A stretch of DNA of 20,671 bases, from positions 1-20,671 of the forward strand of contig CAYPYX010000039.1 in assembly GCA_964415065.1 (NCBI GenBank), in the 5' to 3' direction. Positions within the stretch are counted from its first letter, which is position 1. Each line of letters starts with the position of its first letter. Below are positions 5,908 to 13,903 of this stretch, piece by piece. The stretch comes from VMCP01 sp964415065 (lineage in GTDB: Bacteria > Bacteroidota > Bacteroidia > NS11-12g > UBA955). Under the pieces are notes generated by a model. It did no database searches, was not told the origin of the DNA, and saw only the letters and a list, made by a program, of their open reading frames with translations. The position numbers were made by a program, and so were the translations under genes.

Positions 5908-7635
5908 TTAAATGGCTGCTTTTTTCAAATCACGTAAACGTAATTGAACCTTTACTTGGCCATTATAATGGTTTTCTTCAATACAATAACAAGCATCAAA
6001 AACTTGACCGTTCGAAACCACATGTATTTGATCGGCTAAACCAAAACCTATACCATCAATATAATAGCGATTTTGATGTTGAATTTGTAGTTTCAAGTGA
6101 CGATCTTTTAATACTCGAGCCGAATTATTGGAACGCAATCCCGATGATTTGAAAATAGGAACGGTGTTGCCCGGACCAAATGGCGACATTTGAGAAATCA
6201 AATTCATGATTTTTTGATTGATTTCATTGATGTCTAACTCTAAATCGTATTCGACTTCGGGCGTGAGTGAGTTTTCGGTAATCGTTTCGGAAACGATTCG
6301 TTCAAACATTTCTTTGAATGCTTCAAAGTTCTCCACTTTTACGGACAAACCTGCTGCGTATTTATGTCCCCCAAACTGTTCAACATATTCAGAACATTGA
6401 GTAATTGCTTCGTGAATATCAAAATTCTTAACGCTTCGAGCGGAGCCCGTAAGCATACCGTCGTTAAGGGAAAATACGATAGTGGGTTTATAATATTGTT
6501 CCACCATTCGAGAAGCCACGATTCCAATAACACCTTTGTGCCATTGTTCTCCCATTAAAATGATGGCGCGATTGGAATGGAACTCAGGGTCGTTTTCGAT
6601 AATATTTACAGCGACATCGGTAATTCCGGTATCAATATCTTTACGTTCTTCGTTTCGATCATTTAAGATTCGAGATAATTGTCGGGCAGTGGTATACTCC
6701 GTTTCAATTAAAACTCGAACAGCGGCTTTTGCATCGGAAATTCTACCGGCAGCGTTGATTTTTGGGCCAATTCCGAAAATAATATCTTGAATGGTAAATT
6801 TGGCTTTGGGAGCCGAACCTTCAATTAAAGCTTGCAATCCAATGGAAGGATTTTCGTTTAGCTTTTTAAGTCCGTAATATGCTAAAATCCGATTTTCACC
6901 TTGCATATCTACCATATCGGCAGCAATGCTAACGGCAACTAAATCAATGTATTCTAGGATTTTTTCTTCAGCAAATCCTTCTTTTTTTGAGTAACCTTGT
7001 ACTAATTTAAAACCAATACCTGCGCCCGAAAGTTCTTTGTATGGGTAAGGGCAATCGCTTTGTTTGGGATTTAAAACAGCTTTTGCTTTGGGGATGGTTG
7101 CTCCAGGTAAATGATGGTCGCAAATGATGAAATCAACGCCCAAACTATTGGCATAATCGATTAACTCATGAGATCGAATTCCGCAATCTAGAGCTATAAT
7201 TAGCGAAAATCCTTTTTCTTTGGCATAATCGATGCCCATTTTACTAATTCCGTAGCCTTCTTTATAACGGTCTGGAATGTAGTATTCAATGTTTTGATTG
7301 AGTGTTTTGAAGTAGGAATAAACGATACTTACAGCTGTAGTTCCGTCTACATCGTAATCTCCATATATCAGCATTCCTTCTTGATTGGAAATGGCTTGCT
7401 TAATTCGCTGAATGGCCAAATCCATATCTTTCATCAAAAAAGGATCGTGTAAATCGGTAAGAGAAGGTCTAAAAAAACGCTTGGCTTTGTCGAACGTATC
7501 AATTCCGCGTTGTACCAAAATATTGGCAATAATGGGGTTGACATTGAGTTCCGCGGAAAGTCGAGCCACAATTTCAGGGTTGGGAAGAGGTTTTGCAGTC
7601 CATCGAATTTCCATACGAACTACAAAATTCGTCAT
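5908..7635 (-). CDS. recJ: Single-stranded-DNA-specific 5'-3' exonuclease RecJ
   Basis: Degrades single-stranded DNA from 5' ends in recombination repair and mismatch repair. The 575 residues match RecJ length. DHH-family motifs appear in order: YGDYDVDGTT at 91-100, ALDCG at 148-152, and ICDHHLPG at 171-178 carrying the DHH triad. WHKGVIGIVASR lies at 365-376, and the DHHA1 motif GGHKYAAGLSV at 422-432. All metal-ligand motifs look intact. The ATG at 7633-7635 gives the full N-terminus. It is divergent from the T9SS gene across only 55 nt. I found no good -7 element for recJ in that spacer; the nearest, AAAATTTG at 7665-7672 on -, misses the first T. Confidence 0.96.
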   Translation of the reverse strand: MTNFVVRMEIRWTAKPLPNPEIVARLSAELNVNPIIANILVQRGIDTFDKAKRFFRPSLTDLHDPFLMKDMDLAIQRIKQAISNQEGMLIYGDYDVDGTTAVSIVYSYFKTLNQNIEYYIPDRYKEGYGISKMGIDYAKEKGFSLIIALDCGIRSHELIDYANSLGVDFIICDHHLPGATIPKAKAVLNPKQSDCPYPYKELSGAGIGFKLVQGYSKKEGFAEEKILEYIDLVAVSIAADMVDMQGENRILAYYGLKKLNENPSIGLQALIEGSAPKAKFTIQDIIFGIGPKINAAGRISDAKAAVRVLIETEYTTARQLSRILNDRNEERKDIDTGITDVAVNIIENDPEFHSNRAIILMGEQWHKGVIGIVASRMVEQYYKPTIVFSLNDGMLTGSARSVKNFDIHEAITQCSEYVEQFGGHKYAAGLSVKVENFEAFKEMFERIVSETITENSLTPEVEYDLELDINEINQKIMNLISQMSPFGPGNTVPIFKSSGLRSNNSARVLKDRHLKLQIQHQNRYYIDGIGFGLADQIHVVSNGQVFDACYCIEENHYNGQVKVQLRLRDLKKAAI

Positions 7636-7676
7636 TTTTTAACGCATTGTAAAATCTTAATTGACAAATTTTTAAT

Positions 7677-7684
7677 TATATTTG
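7677..7684 (+). promoter_or_regulatory. Consensus -7 promoter element for the T9SS-cargo gene
   Basis: TATATTTG matches TAnnTTTG exactly. It ends 6 nt before ATG 7691, so the transcript should have a leader of only a few bases or none. A TTGAC lies at 7661-7665, 13 nt upstream of the element, closer than the usual -33 spacing. The TTG at 7682 is inside the element and is therefore not the start codon. Confidence 0.6.
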
Positions 7685-7690
7685 TTAGAT

Positions 7691-8755
7691 ATGCGAAAAA
7701 TCCTAAGTTCCATTTTGTTATTACTTGCCATTCAAGGGGTTGAGAAAATAGACGCTCAGATATCCATTGGGAGTTCATCGATGCCGGTAGCAGGAGATAC
7801 ATTTTGGGTATCGGATTTTAATGGGGAGGATCTTCCGATGAGTTTTAGTCAAAGTGGGGCGAATAAACAATGGGATTTTTCTGGTTTGGAATCAGCTGGG
7901 CAACGCAAATTAGAGTTCTTTTCTGCCAATAAAACACCGTATGCGTTTTATTTTTTCAATCAAATAGGTCAAAAAACAGCGGATTCTCTGGGTGGGGGAC
8001 CTATCATGTTTTCTAATATTTACAGTTTTTACTCGAAAACTATCAATTCCTACAAAGCATCTGGAATTGGTTACAGTGTTTCAGGTTTCCCATTAGCAGC
8101 AAAAAACACCGACGAAGATGAAATTTACATTTTCCCACTAAACTACAACGACACGGATGTAACCACCTTCTCTTTTGAGTTTTCTGTTCCAGGACAAGAT
8201 CTATTCAAATATAAACAAGCAGGTAAACGTACCAATATTGTGGATGCTTGGGGAAGTTTAAAAACTCCATATGCTACGTACCCTTCAACTCTCCGAATTA
8301 AAACGATTGTAGAAGGAGTAGATACTATTGAAATTCAAGGGTTTAAGACTCCTCTTCCCCGTAAAGATATTATCTACCGTTGGTTGACTACTACTCAAAG
8401 AAACCCGGTCATGGAGGTTACATTGTCTGAATTTGGAGGACAATCCGTTCCTCAATCGGCCTATTATTTGGATAAACGAAGAACTACAAATTCAATATTT
8501 AATCACGGGCCGAGTTTATTTTCGGTTTATCCAAACCCCGTTCAAAATAGATTGTACCTAAGAACCAACTTCTACACTGTTATTGCTTATCAAATGCCGC
8601 AAACGGTGAGAGTTTTCTCATTAACAGGAGCTGAAGTGAAACAGATAGAGTATAATCCCGATCCAACGGATGGAGGATACTACGATGTATCTTCATTAGA
8701 AAATGGAATTTACTTGCTTGAATTGCAGGGTGGATTGTACAAATTTGTTAAGTGA
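7691..8755 (+). CDS. Exported protein with type IX secretion (Por) C-terminal sorting domain
   Basis: A 354-residue protein of unknown passenger function. Residues 1-22 are a signal peptide (MRK, Leu-rich core, DAQ). The last ~80 residues (276-354) are a type A T9SS sorting domain: FSVYPNPVQNRLYL, then VRVFSLTGAEV, then YYDVSSLENGIYLLEL, ending in KFVK. By family knowledge the domain directs passage through the outer-membrane T9SS translocon and is then cleaved, with the protein attached to the surface or released. The passenger (23-275) is beta-rich, with many Tyr, Phe, Asn and Gly residues, and shows no enzyme motif I know. The start at 7691 is chosen because it opens the signal peptide. 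An ORF start at TTG 7682 would add three residues but lies in the promoter. Confidence 0.88.
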   Translation: MRKILSSILLLLAIQGVEKIDAQISIGSSSMPVAGDTFWVSDFNGEDLPMSFSQSGANKQWDFSGLESAGQRKLEFFSANKTPYAFYFFNQIGQKTADSLGGGPIMFSNIYSFYSKTINSYKASGIGYSVSGFPLAAKNTDEDEIYIFPLNYNDTDVTTFSFEFSVPGQDLFKYKQAGKRTNIVDAWGSLKTPYATYPSTLRIKTIVEGVDTIEIQGFKTPLPRKDIIYRWLTTTQRNPVMEVTLSEFGGQSVPQSAYYLDKRRTTNSIFNHGPSLFSVYPNPVQNRLYLRTNFYTVIAYQMPQTVRVFSLTGAEVKQIEYNPDPTDGGYYDVSSLENGIYLLELQGGLYKFVK

Positions 8756-8764
8756 CAATTGTCA
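8753..8764. promoter_or_regulatory. 12-bp perfect palindrome upstream of the pnt promoter (possible operator)
   Basis: TGACAATTGTCA is perfectly self-complementary. It starts at the stop codon of the T9SS gene and ends 23 nt before the -7 element of the pnt operon, close to where a regulator would sit at the -33 region. No T-tract follows, so it is not a terminator. The regulator is unknown; a chance palindrome is possible. Confidence 0.3.
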
Positions 8765-8787
8765 TTTCGGTTGTGGGAGGTTTTTAG

Positions 8788-8795
8788 TACCTTCG
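8788..8795 (+). promoter_or_regulatory. -7 promoter element of the pnt operon
   Basis: TACCTTCG fits TAnnTTCG. It lies 56 nt before GTG 8852, predicting a leader of about 50 nt. A TTG at 8771-8773 lies 14 nt upstream of the element. Confidence 0.5.
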
Positions 8796-8851
8796 CCTCG
8801 TTAATTTCTGAATAATCAACTTGACCAAACTAACCCAAAAATTATACAGCT

Positions 8852-9952
8852 GTGAAAATTGCGATTATTAAAGAGCGCCGTAGTGGCGAAAATCGCGTAT
8901 CTATGAGCCCACAAGTTGCTGCAAACTTGATTAAAATGGGTTTTGAAGTATGGGTGGAATCTGAAGCCGGTGTCGGTGCACATTTTTCCAATAACCAATA
9001 CTCCGAAGCCGGTGCTTTAATTAAGTCGCTCAATGAACTCAAGGATGCGGATGTTTTTGTTCAAATTAACCCTCCATCCCCCGAAATTATTGGAGAAATT
9101 CCCGAAGGGAAAATTTGGATTTCCAGTGTTTACCATCGTTCAAATACCGAGCTTACGGAAAAATTAAATGCTAAAAAGTGGACGGTCTTATCGCTTGATG
9201 CAATACCGCGTATTTCACGTGCTCAAAGTATGGACGTGTTAAGCTCTCAAGCGAATTTAGCCGGATATCGCGCCGTCATTGAAGGCGCATACCATTTAGA
9301 TAAAATATTTCCCTTGTTAATGACGGCTGCAGGAACAGTTACCCCTGCAAAAGTGTTGATCTTCGGAGTAGGTGTTGCTGGACTTCAAGCCATTGCTACA
9401 GCAAAGCGTTTAGGCGCTGTAGTGGAAGCTACCGATGTTCGTCCCGAAACTAAAGAACAAGTGCAATCTTTAGGCGGTAAGTTCATTGAAGTTAAAGGAA
9501 TTGAAGTAGGAAGCGAAGGCGGTTATGCAAAAGAAGCAAGCGATGAATACCGTGCAGCTCAGCGCGAAGCGGTGAACAAAAGCTTAGCACAGGCGGATTT
9601 AGTAATAACTACGGCATTAGTACCTGGAAGAAAAGCTCCCGTTTTAATTGATGATGAGCAATTATCATTGATGAAGAGCGGATCTATTATTATCGACATG
9701 GCAGCTGAACAGGGTGGTAATTGTACACAAACGAAACCCCATGAAATTCATGTTGTTAATGGAGTGAAAATCATAGGTTCGGTAAATTTACCTTCGGAAT
9801 TGTCTGCAAATGCTAGTGAGTTATTTGCTCGAAATATTTGGGAACTTTTGAAATTGATTGGTCCAAAAGGTGAAATCACCTTAGATCGAAATGATGAAAT
9901 TGTTCAAGGTTGTTTAATCTCCCACCAAGGGGAATTGTTGCACAAAAATTAA
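8852..9952 (+). CDS. pntAA: Proton-translocating NAD(P) transhydrogenase, NAD(H)-binding alpha subunit part 1
   Basis: Soluble domain I of the transhydrogenase, which passes hydride between NAD(H) here and NADP(H) on PntB, coupled to proton flow. The 366 residues show the alanine dehydrogenase/PntA fold: an N-terminal IKERRSGENRVSMSP (6-20), the RISRAQSMDVLSSQ loop (120-133) that contacts nicotinamide, and the Rossmann loop FGVGVAGLQA (171-180) followed by TDVRPETKEQ. The start is GTG at 8852, since the homologous N-terminus (xKIAIIKER) begins there and no ATG lies close upstream in frame. The membrane domain of alpha is a separate gene, so this is the three-subunit form. First gene of a tight operon, with its stop 14 nt before pntAB. 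Confidence 0.94.
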   Translation: MKIAIIKERRSGENRVSMSPQVAANLIKMGFEVWVESEAGVGAHFSNNQYSEAGALIKSLNELKDADVFVQINPPSPEIIGEIPEGKIWISSVYHRSNTELTEKLNAKKWTVLSLDAIPRISRAQSMDVLSSQANLAGYRAVIEGAYHLDKIFPLLMTAAGTVTPAKVLIFGVGVAGLQAIATAKRLGAVVEATDVRPETKEQVQSLGGKFIEVKGIEVGSEGGYAKEASDEYRAAQREAVNKSLAQADLVITTALVPGRKAPVLIDDEQLSLMKSGSIIIDMAAEQGGNCTQTKPHEIHVVNGVKIIGSVNLPSELSANASELFARNIWELLKLIGPKGEITLDRNDEIVQGCLISHQGELLHKN

Positions 9953-9966
9953 AAATAGCCCCGTTT

Positions 9967-10281
9967 ATGAATCAAATACTGGCTTTTATCGGCGAAAATA
10001 TCACCTTTATTTACTTAATAGGATTGATGATTTTCGTGGGAATTGAATTGATATCACACGTACCCAGTGTGTTGCATACTCCACTTATGAGTGGTGCAAA
10101 TGCTATTCACGGTGTAGTTCTTATTGGAGCTATTATCGTTTTAGGACACGCACCTTCCGATGATTATTTTTCATTAATCGTTGGATTTGTAGGTGTATTT
10201 GTTGGAACGCTGAATGTAATTGGTGGCTTTGTTGTTACTGATCGCATGCTGGAAATGTTTAAAAAGAAACCTAAAAAATAA
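9967..10281 (+). CDS. pntAB: NAD(P) transhydrogenase alpha subunit part 2, membrane domain
   Basis: A 104-residue membrane protein with three hydrophobic segments (about residues 13-30, 42-59 and 68-90). It forms part of the proton channel together with PntB. The motif SGANAIHGVVLIGAI matches the conserved PntAB core. ATG 9967 is the natural start; the frame is open further upstream to a TTG/ATG-like region inside pntAA, but that extension is not hydrophobic and overlaps pntAA. It lies 14 nt after pntAA and 17 nt before pntB. Confidence 0.94.
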   Translation: MNQILAFIGENITFIYLIGLMIFVGIELISHVPSVLHTPLMSGANAIHGVVLIGAIIVLGHAPSDDYFSLIVGFVGVFVGTLNVIGGFVVTDRMLEMFKKKPKK

Positions 10282-10298
10282 ATTTAAAGAAACGTAAA

Positions 10299-11699
10299 AT
10301 GGAACATTTATTAGAAATCGCCTATTTAATCGGATCCTTTGGATTTATTATAGGTTTGAAATTAATGGGTCAACCGGATTCAGCGCGTAAAGGAAACCTG
10401 ATTGCCGCATTTGGTATGGCTGTAGCAGTAATAGCAACCCTGTTTTTAGATCATAATGGTTTCCATATCATTGGAAACTTGGGTTATATTGTGGGTGCTA
10501 TATTGTTGGGAACCGTTGTTGGTACTTTGATGGCAAAACGTGTTCAAATGACAGCAATGCCCGAAATGGTATCCCTATTTAACGGTATGGGTGGCTTAGC
10601 TGCCGCTCTTATTTCTATCATTGAGTGGCAACACGTGGAAGTAGGTATTGCTCTAGGTAAGTTTATTCCCATTATCGCTGGTTTAATTATTGGTACCGTT
10701 TCTTTCGTGGGAAGTATGGTTGCTTGGGGTAAATTGAATGGTAAAATCGGAGATTTTCGTTTTCCGGGACAACAATACATCAACGCAATTGTACTTCTAT
10801 TCATCATTGCCGCTTCTGTATTTACGTATTTAGCTGCTGATTTAGGCGGGGGAGGCGCGTCCATGATCCAATTCTACATTACCATGGCCATTGCGGTTGT
10901 TTACGGCTTATTGTTTGTTTTCCCAATTGGTGGTGCAGACATGCCGGTGGTAATTTCATTATTGAATTCGTTTACCGGTGTCGCTGCTGCTTGTGGAGGT
11001 TTCTTGTACGATAACAATGTAATGCTTATGGGCGGTGTATTGGTTGGTTCCGCAGGAACGATCCTAACGGTTGTAATGTGTAAAGCCATGAATCGTTCGT
11101 TGACCAACGTATTGATTGGAATGGTTGGTTCCGGGGGAAGTTCTTCCGGTTCTTCTTCAAGCGGTGGTACCGTAAGAGAAGTTCAGGCAACCGACGTGGC
11201 CATCATGATGAAATATGCTTCCAAAGTGATTATCGTGCCTGGATACGGTTTGGCTGTTGCTCAAGCTCAACACGTTTGTCATGAATTGGAAAACATGTTA
11301 GCTGAAGAAGGTGTAGATGTGAAATATGCCATTCACCCAGTTGCAGGTCGTATGCCTGGTCACATGAATGTATTGCTTGCTGAAAGTAATGTAGAATACG
11401 ACAAATTAATTGAAATGGAACACATCAACCCAGAGTTTACTACAACCGATGTGGTTTTAGTGGTTGGTGCGAATGATGTTGTTAATCCAGCTGCTAAAAA
11501 CGATCCAGCCAGTCCGATTTACGGAATGCCCATTTTAGATGTAGATCAGTCAAAGCAAATCGTAGTGTTAAAACGAAGTATGAAGTCTGGTTACGCTGGA
11601 ATAGAAAACGACTTGTTTTTTGATCCTAAATGCGGAATGTTATTCGGTGATGCGAAAGATAGTTTACAAAAATTAGTAAACGAATTAAAGTCCGTTTAA
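10299..11699 (+). CDS. pntB: NAD(P) transhydrogenase beta subunit, membrane plus NADP(H)-binding domain
   Basis: The 466-residue beta subunit completes the complex in the inner membrane. Residues 5-270 hold about eight to nine membrane segments. Residues 277-290 are a pure Gly/Ser linker (GSGGSSSGSSSSGG). Domain III follows with the NADP(H)-binding VPGYGLAVAQAQ (313-324), GRMPGHMNVLLAE (350-362), GANDVVNPAA (390-399) and KRSMKSGYAG (425-434). The enzyme normally uses the proton gradient to make NADPH from NADH. Last gene of the pnt operon. No convincing terminator is visible in the 58-nt convergent spacer before the next gene, only a 4-bp CACT/AGTG stem at 11741-11750. Confidence 0.95.
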   Translation: MEHLLEIAYLIGSFGFIIGLKLMGQPDSARKGNLIAAFGMAVAVIATLFLDHNGFHIIGNLGYIVGAILLGTVVGTLMAKRVQMTAMPEMVSLFNGMGGLAAALISIIEWQHVEVGIALGKFIPIIAGLIIGTVSFVGSMVAWGKLNGKIGDFRFPGQQYINAIVLLFIIAASVFTYLAADLGGGGASMIQFYITMAIAVVYGLLFVFPIGGADMPVVISLLNSFTGVAAACGGFLYDNNVMLMGGVLVGSAGTILTVVMCKAMNRSLTNVLIGMVGSGGSSSGSSSSGGTVREVQATDVAIMMKYASKVIIVPGYGLAVAQAQHVCHELENMLAEEGVDVKYAIHPVAGRMPGHMNVLLAESNVEYDKLIEMEHINPEFTTTDVVLVVGANDVVNPAAKNDPASPIYGMPILDVDQSKQIVVLKRSMKSGYAGIENDLFFDPKCGMLFGDAKDSLQKLVNELKSV

Positions 11700-11757
11700 A
11701 ATTAGATTTGAAAATATCCTAAAGCGCTTCTACTTAATTCACTTTAGTGGTGGCGTT

Positions 11758-13845
11758 TCACTCAAACGAATCATTTAGGGAATACATTTCTTCTAGAATT
11801 TCTTCAATCTGACTCCAATCAGAAACGGGTTCTAGACAGCGGTTTCCCACACATAAATAGAAGCCATTTGGTTGTGAATTGTTAAATTTCAACCAAGTGG
11901 CTTTTGTGTTTTCTTGGGATGTTAACACGCTGATCCAAGATGGCCAATGTGCAATTTGAGCCGAATCCGGACTAGAAGCCTGATGTACCGCAACATGCGA
12001 CGGTTGAAATGCTTCCATCAAATACAATTGAGCCCAACCTGAATACCAACTCGGATGTTGAGACACTGAATTTTTGACGGTGGTAAGCAATTCTAAATAC
12101 AACTCGCGATATCGTAGGTCTGAATAGTGCTCAAATAATTGATGCAACGATTTGGCTAACATGCTATTGGCAGAAGGTATCACATCGTCGGTTAAATCGG
12201 TTTTTTGAATAATCAAAGTTTCAGAAGATTTTCCTACAAACTCAAATTGGTGATTGTTTTCGTTGTAGAACAGTTCAATACTGCGATCTATCAAAATTTT
12301 AGCGCGTTCTAAAAAGATGAAATCCCCAGTGAACTTAAACAGCTCTAACATCCCCAAAGAAAAAGAGGCATAATCTTCTAAAAAACCATCGTTATAAGTA
12401 GCATTTTGGGAGTGTATTCTCAATAATTGTTTGGCCTTTGGTTGCCAAAATATTGACCACATTTGTTGTGCCAATTCAGTTGCCTTTTGGGTATATTTAG
12501 GTGCATTTAAATAGTATCCGGCATCGGCTAAAGCCTTTATCATCAGACCATTCCAACTGCAAATGATTTTATAATCCAAAGAAGGTCGAATTCTGGATTC
12601 CTGCAATTCGAATAACTTGGATTTTACGGAAGATTTTAAGGAATGATATTCAGCCGCCGAGATATTGAGATCTTCAATAACTTGCAAAGGTGCTTTGGCT
12701 GTATGGATGATATTCATATGGTGCTCCCAATTTCCTTCCGTTGTAACTCCGAATGCTACTTTTAAGAATTCAATTTCAGCCGGGCTAAATTTCGGAGGGT
12801 GGGGATGGGAATTCATTCCGTTTTCAATTTCGTTCATGGTGAAGGTGTAAAATTTCCCTTCAACGCCTTCAGAATCAGCATCTAATCCCGAGAAATATCC
12901 TAAAAATGAATTGGCATCTGTCAATTCTCGATCGCAAAACGAAAGGATTTGTTCCACAACTTCTTTGTAAATATCTGCTTTTGACCATGCATAGGCTCTA
13001 GAATATAAGCTGATAAGTTGTGCGTTATCGTAGAGCATTTTCTCAAAATGCGGTGCAAACCAACGATTATCAGTAGAATATCGGAAAAATCCACCGCGAA
13101 TGTGGTCATAAATACCTCCGTTGGCCATCTTTAACAGGCTTAGATGAATGTATTCTTTGGCTTCGGGGATTCGAGTGCATAGATGAAAATCGAGAGCATA
13201 TTCGAATTGAATGGGTACCATGAATTTAGGCGCTCTTTGTTTTGCTCCGTGCTCCCAATCAATGTCTTGAGCATATTTTTCAAAAATATCCAGCGCTTCT
13301 TTTTTGGAGAAATTCAATATTTCGCCGGTTGGAGTAGACACTTTATTCATTTTTTGCAACTCATCCATGAATTTTTGGGCATATTCCGTAAAAGATTCAG
13401 GTTGCGATCGATATTGTGAGGTTAATTGCAAAACTAATTGTTGCCATTGCGGTTTTTGAAAATAGGTACCTGCGTAAACGGGTCTTCCGTCGGGTAAACA
13501 AATAACATTTAAGGGCCATCCTCCACGACCTGTCATTAACTGGCATGCATCCATATACACCATATCGATATCAGGACGTTCTTCTCGGTCCACCTTGATA
13601 TTGATCATTCCAATGTTCATGATTTCAGCCGTTTCGTGATCTTCAAAAGACTCATGTTCCATGACATGGCACCAATGGCAAGTACTGTAACCAATACTCA
13701 CCAGCACCAATTTATTTTCTGACTTTGCTTTTTGCCAAGCCAACTCCGACCAAGGATACCATTCTACCGGATTGAAGGCATGTTGTTGTAAGTAGGGACT
13801 TTTACTGGATATTAAATGATTGGGTGGATTGGTATGATGGGTCAT
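11758..13845 (-). CDS. DUF255 / YyaL (SPATA20-like) thioredoxin-domain protein
   Basis: A 695-residue member of the widespread YyaL/spermatogenesis-associated protein 20 family. The N-terminal thioredoxin-like domain carries HLISSKSPYLQQHAFNPVEWYPW (about 10-32), STCHWCHVM (54-62) with Cys56 and Cys59 as a CxxC pair, then KVDREERPDID and GRGGWPLNV. The remaining ~500 residues form the alpha/alpha-barrel resembling glycan-processing enzymes, with DAGYYLNAPKYTQKA-type repeats. The family's reaction is not firmly established, and the barrel is related to sugar epimerases and hydrolases. It has no signal peptide and is likely cytoplasmic. The ATG at 13843-13845 agrees with the conserved N-terminus. 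Divergent from the gene at 13904; I saw no good -7 element for it. Confidence 0.93.
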   Translation of the reverse strand: MTHHTNPPNHLISSKSPYLQQHAFNPVEWYPWSELAWQKAKSENKLVLVSIGYSTCHWCHVMEHESFEDHETAEIMNIGMINIKVDREERPDIDMVYMDACQLMTGRGGWPLNVICLPDGRPVYAGTYFQKPQWQQLVLQLTSQYRSQPESFTEYAQKFMDELQKMNKVSTPTGEILNFSKKEALDIFEKYAQDIDWEHGAKQRAPKFMVPIQFEYALDFHLCTRIPEAKEYIHLSLLKMANGGIYDHIRGGFFRYSTDNRWFAPHFEKMLYDNAQLISLYSRAYAWSKADIYKEVVEQILSFCDRELTDANSFLGYFSGLDADSEGVEGKFYTFTMNEIENGMNSHPHPPKFSPAEIEFLKVAFGVTTEGNWEHHMNIIHTAKAPLQVIEDLNISAAEYHSLKSSVKSKLFELQESRIRPSLDYKIICSWNGLMIKALADAGYYLNAPKYTQKATELAQQMWSIFWQPKAKQLLRIHSQNATYNDGFLEDYASFSLGMLELFKFTGDFIFLERAKILIDRSIELFYNENNHQFEFVGKSSETLIIQKTDLTDDVIPSANSMLAKSLHQLFEHYSDLRYRELYLELLTTVKNSVSQHPSWYSGWAQLYLMEAFQPSHVAVHQASSPDSAQIAHWPSWISVLTSQENTKATWLKFNNSQPNGFYLCVGNRCLEPVSDWSQIEEILEEMYSLNDSFE

Positions 13846-13867
13846 GGTTTATTGTTGAAATATTCTG

Positions 13868-13875
13868 TAATTTTG
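13868..13875 (+). promoter_or_regulatory. -7 promoter element for the repeat-bearing exported protein gene
   Basis: TAATTTTG matches TAnnTTTG. It ends 28 nt before ATG 13904. A TTG lies at 13852-13854, 13 nt upstream. It sits in the 58-nt divergent spacer next to the YyaL gene. Confidence 0.5.
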
Positions 13876-13903
13876 GATGTCGGCTTAATCCGATGAAAAA
13901 TAA

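Noticed and set aside
5868..6152. 94-residue + frame between the GT-C gene and recJ
   Set aside because: Nearly all of it lies antisense to the recJ C-terminus, and its product looks like out-of-frame sequence.
10544..10864. Antisense frame inside pntB, rich in Pro and Ile
   Set aside because: Typical complement of a hydrophobic membrane-protein frame.
11700..11757. Terminator between pntB and the convergent YyaL gene
   Set aside because: Only a 4-bp stem is present, with no T-tract on either strand.
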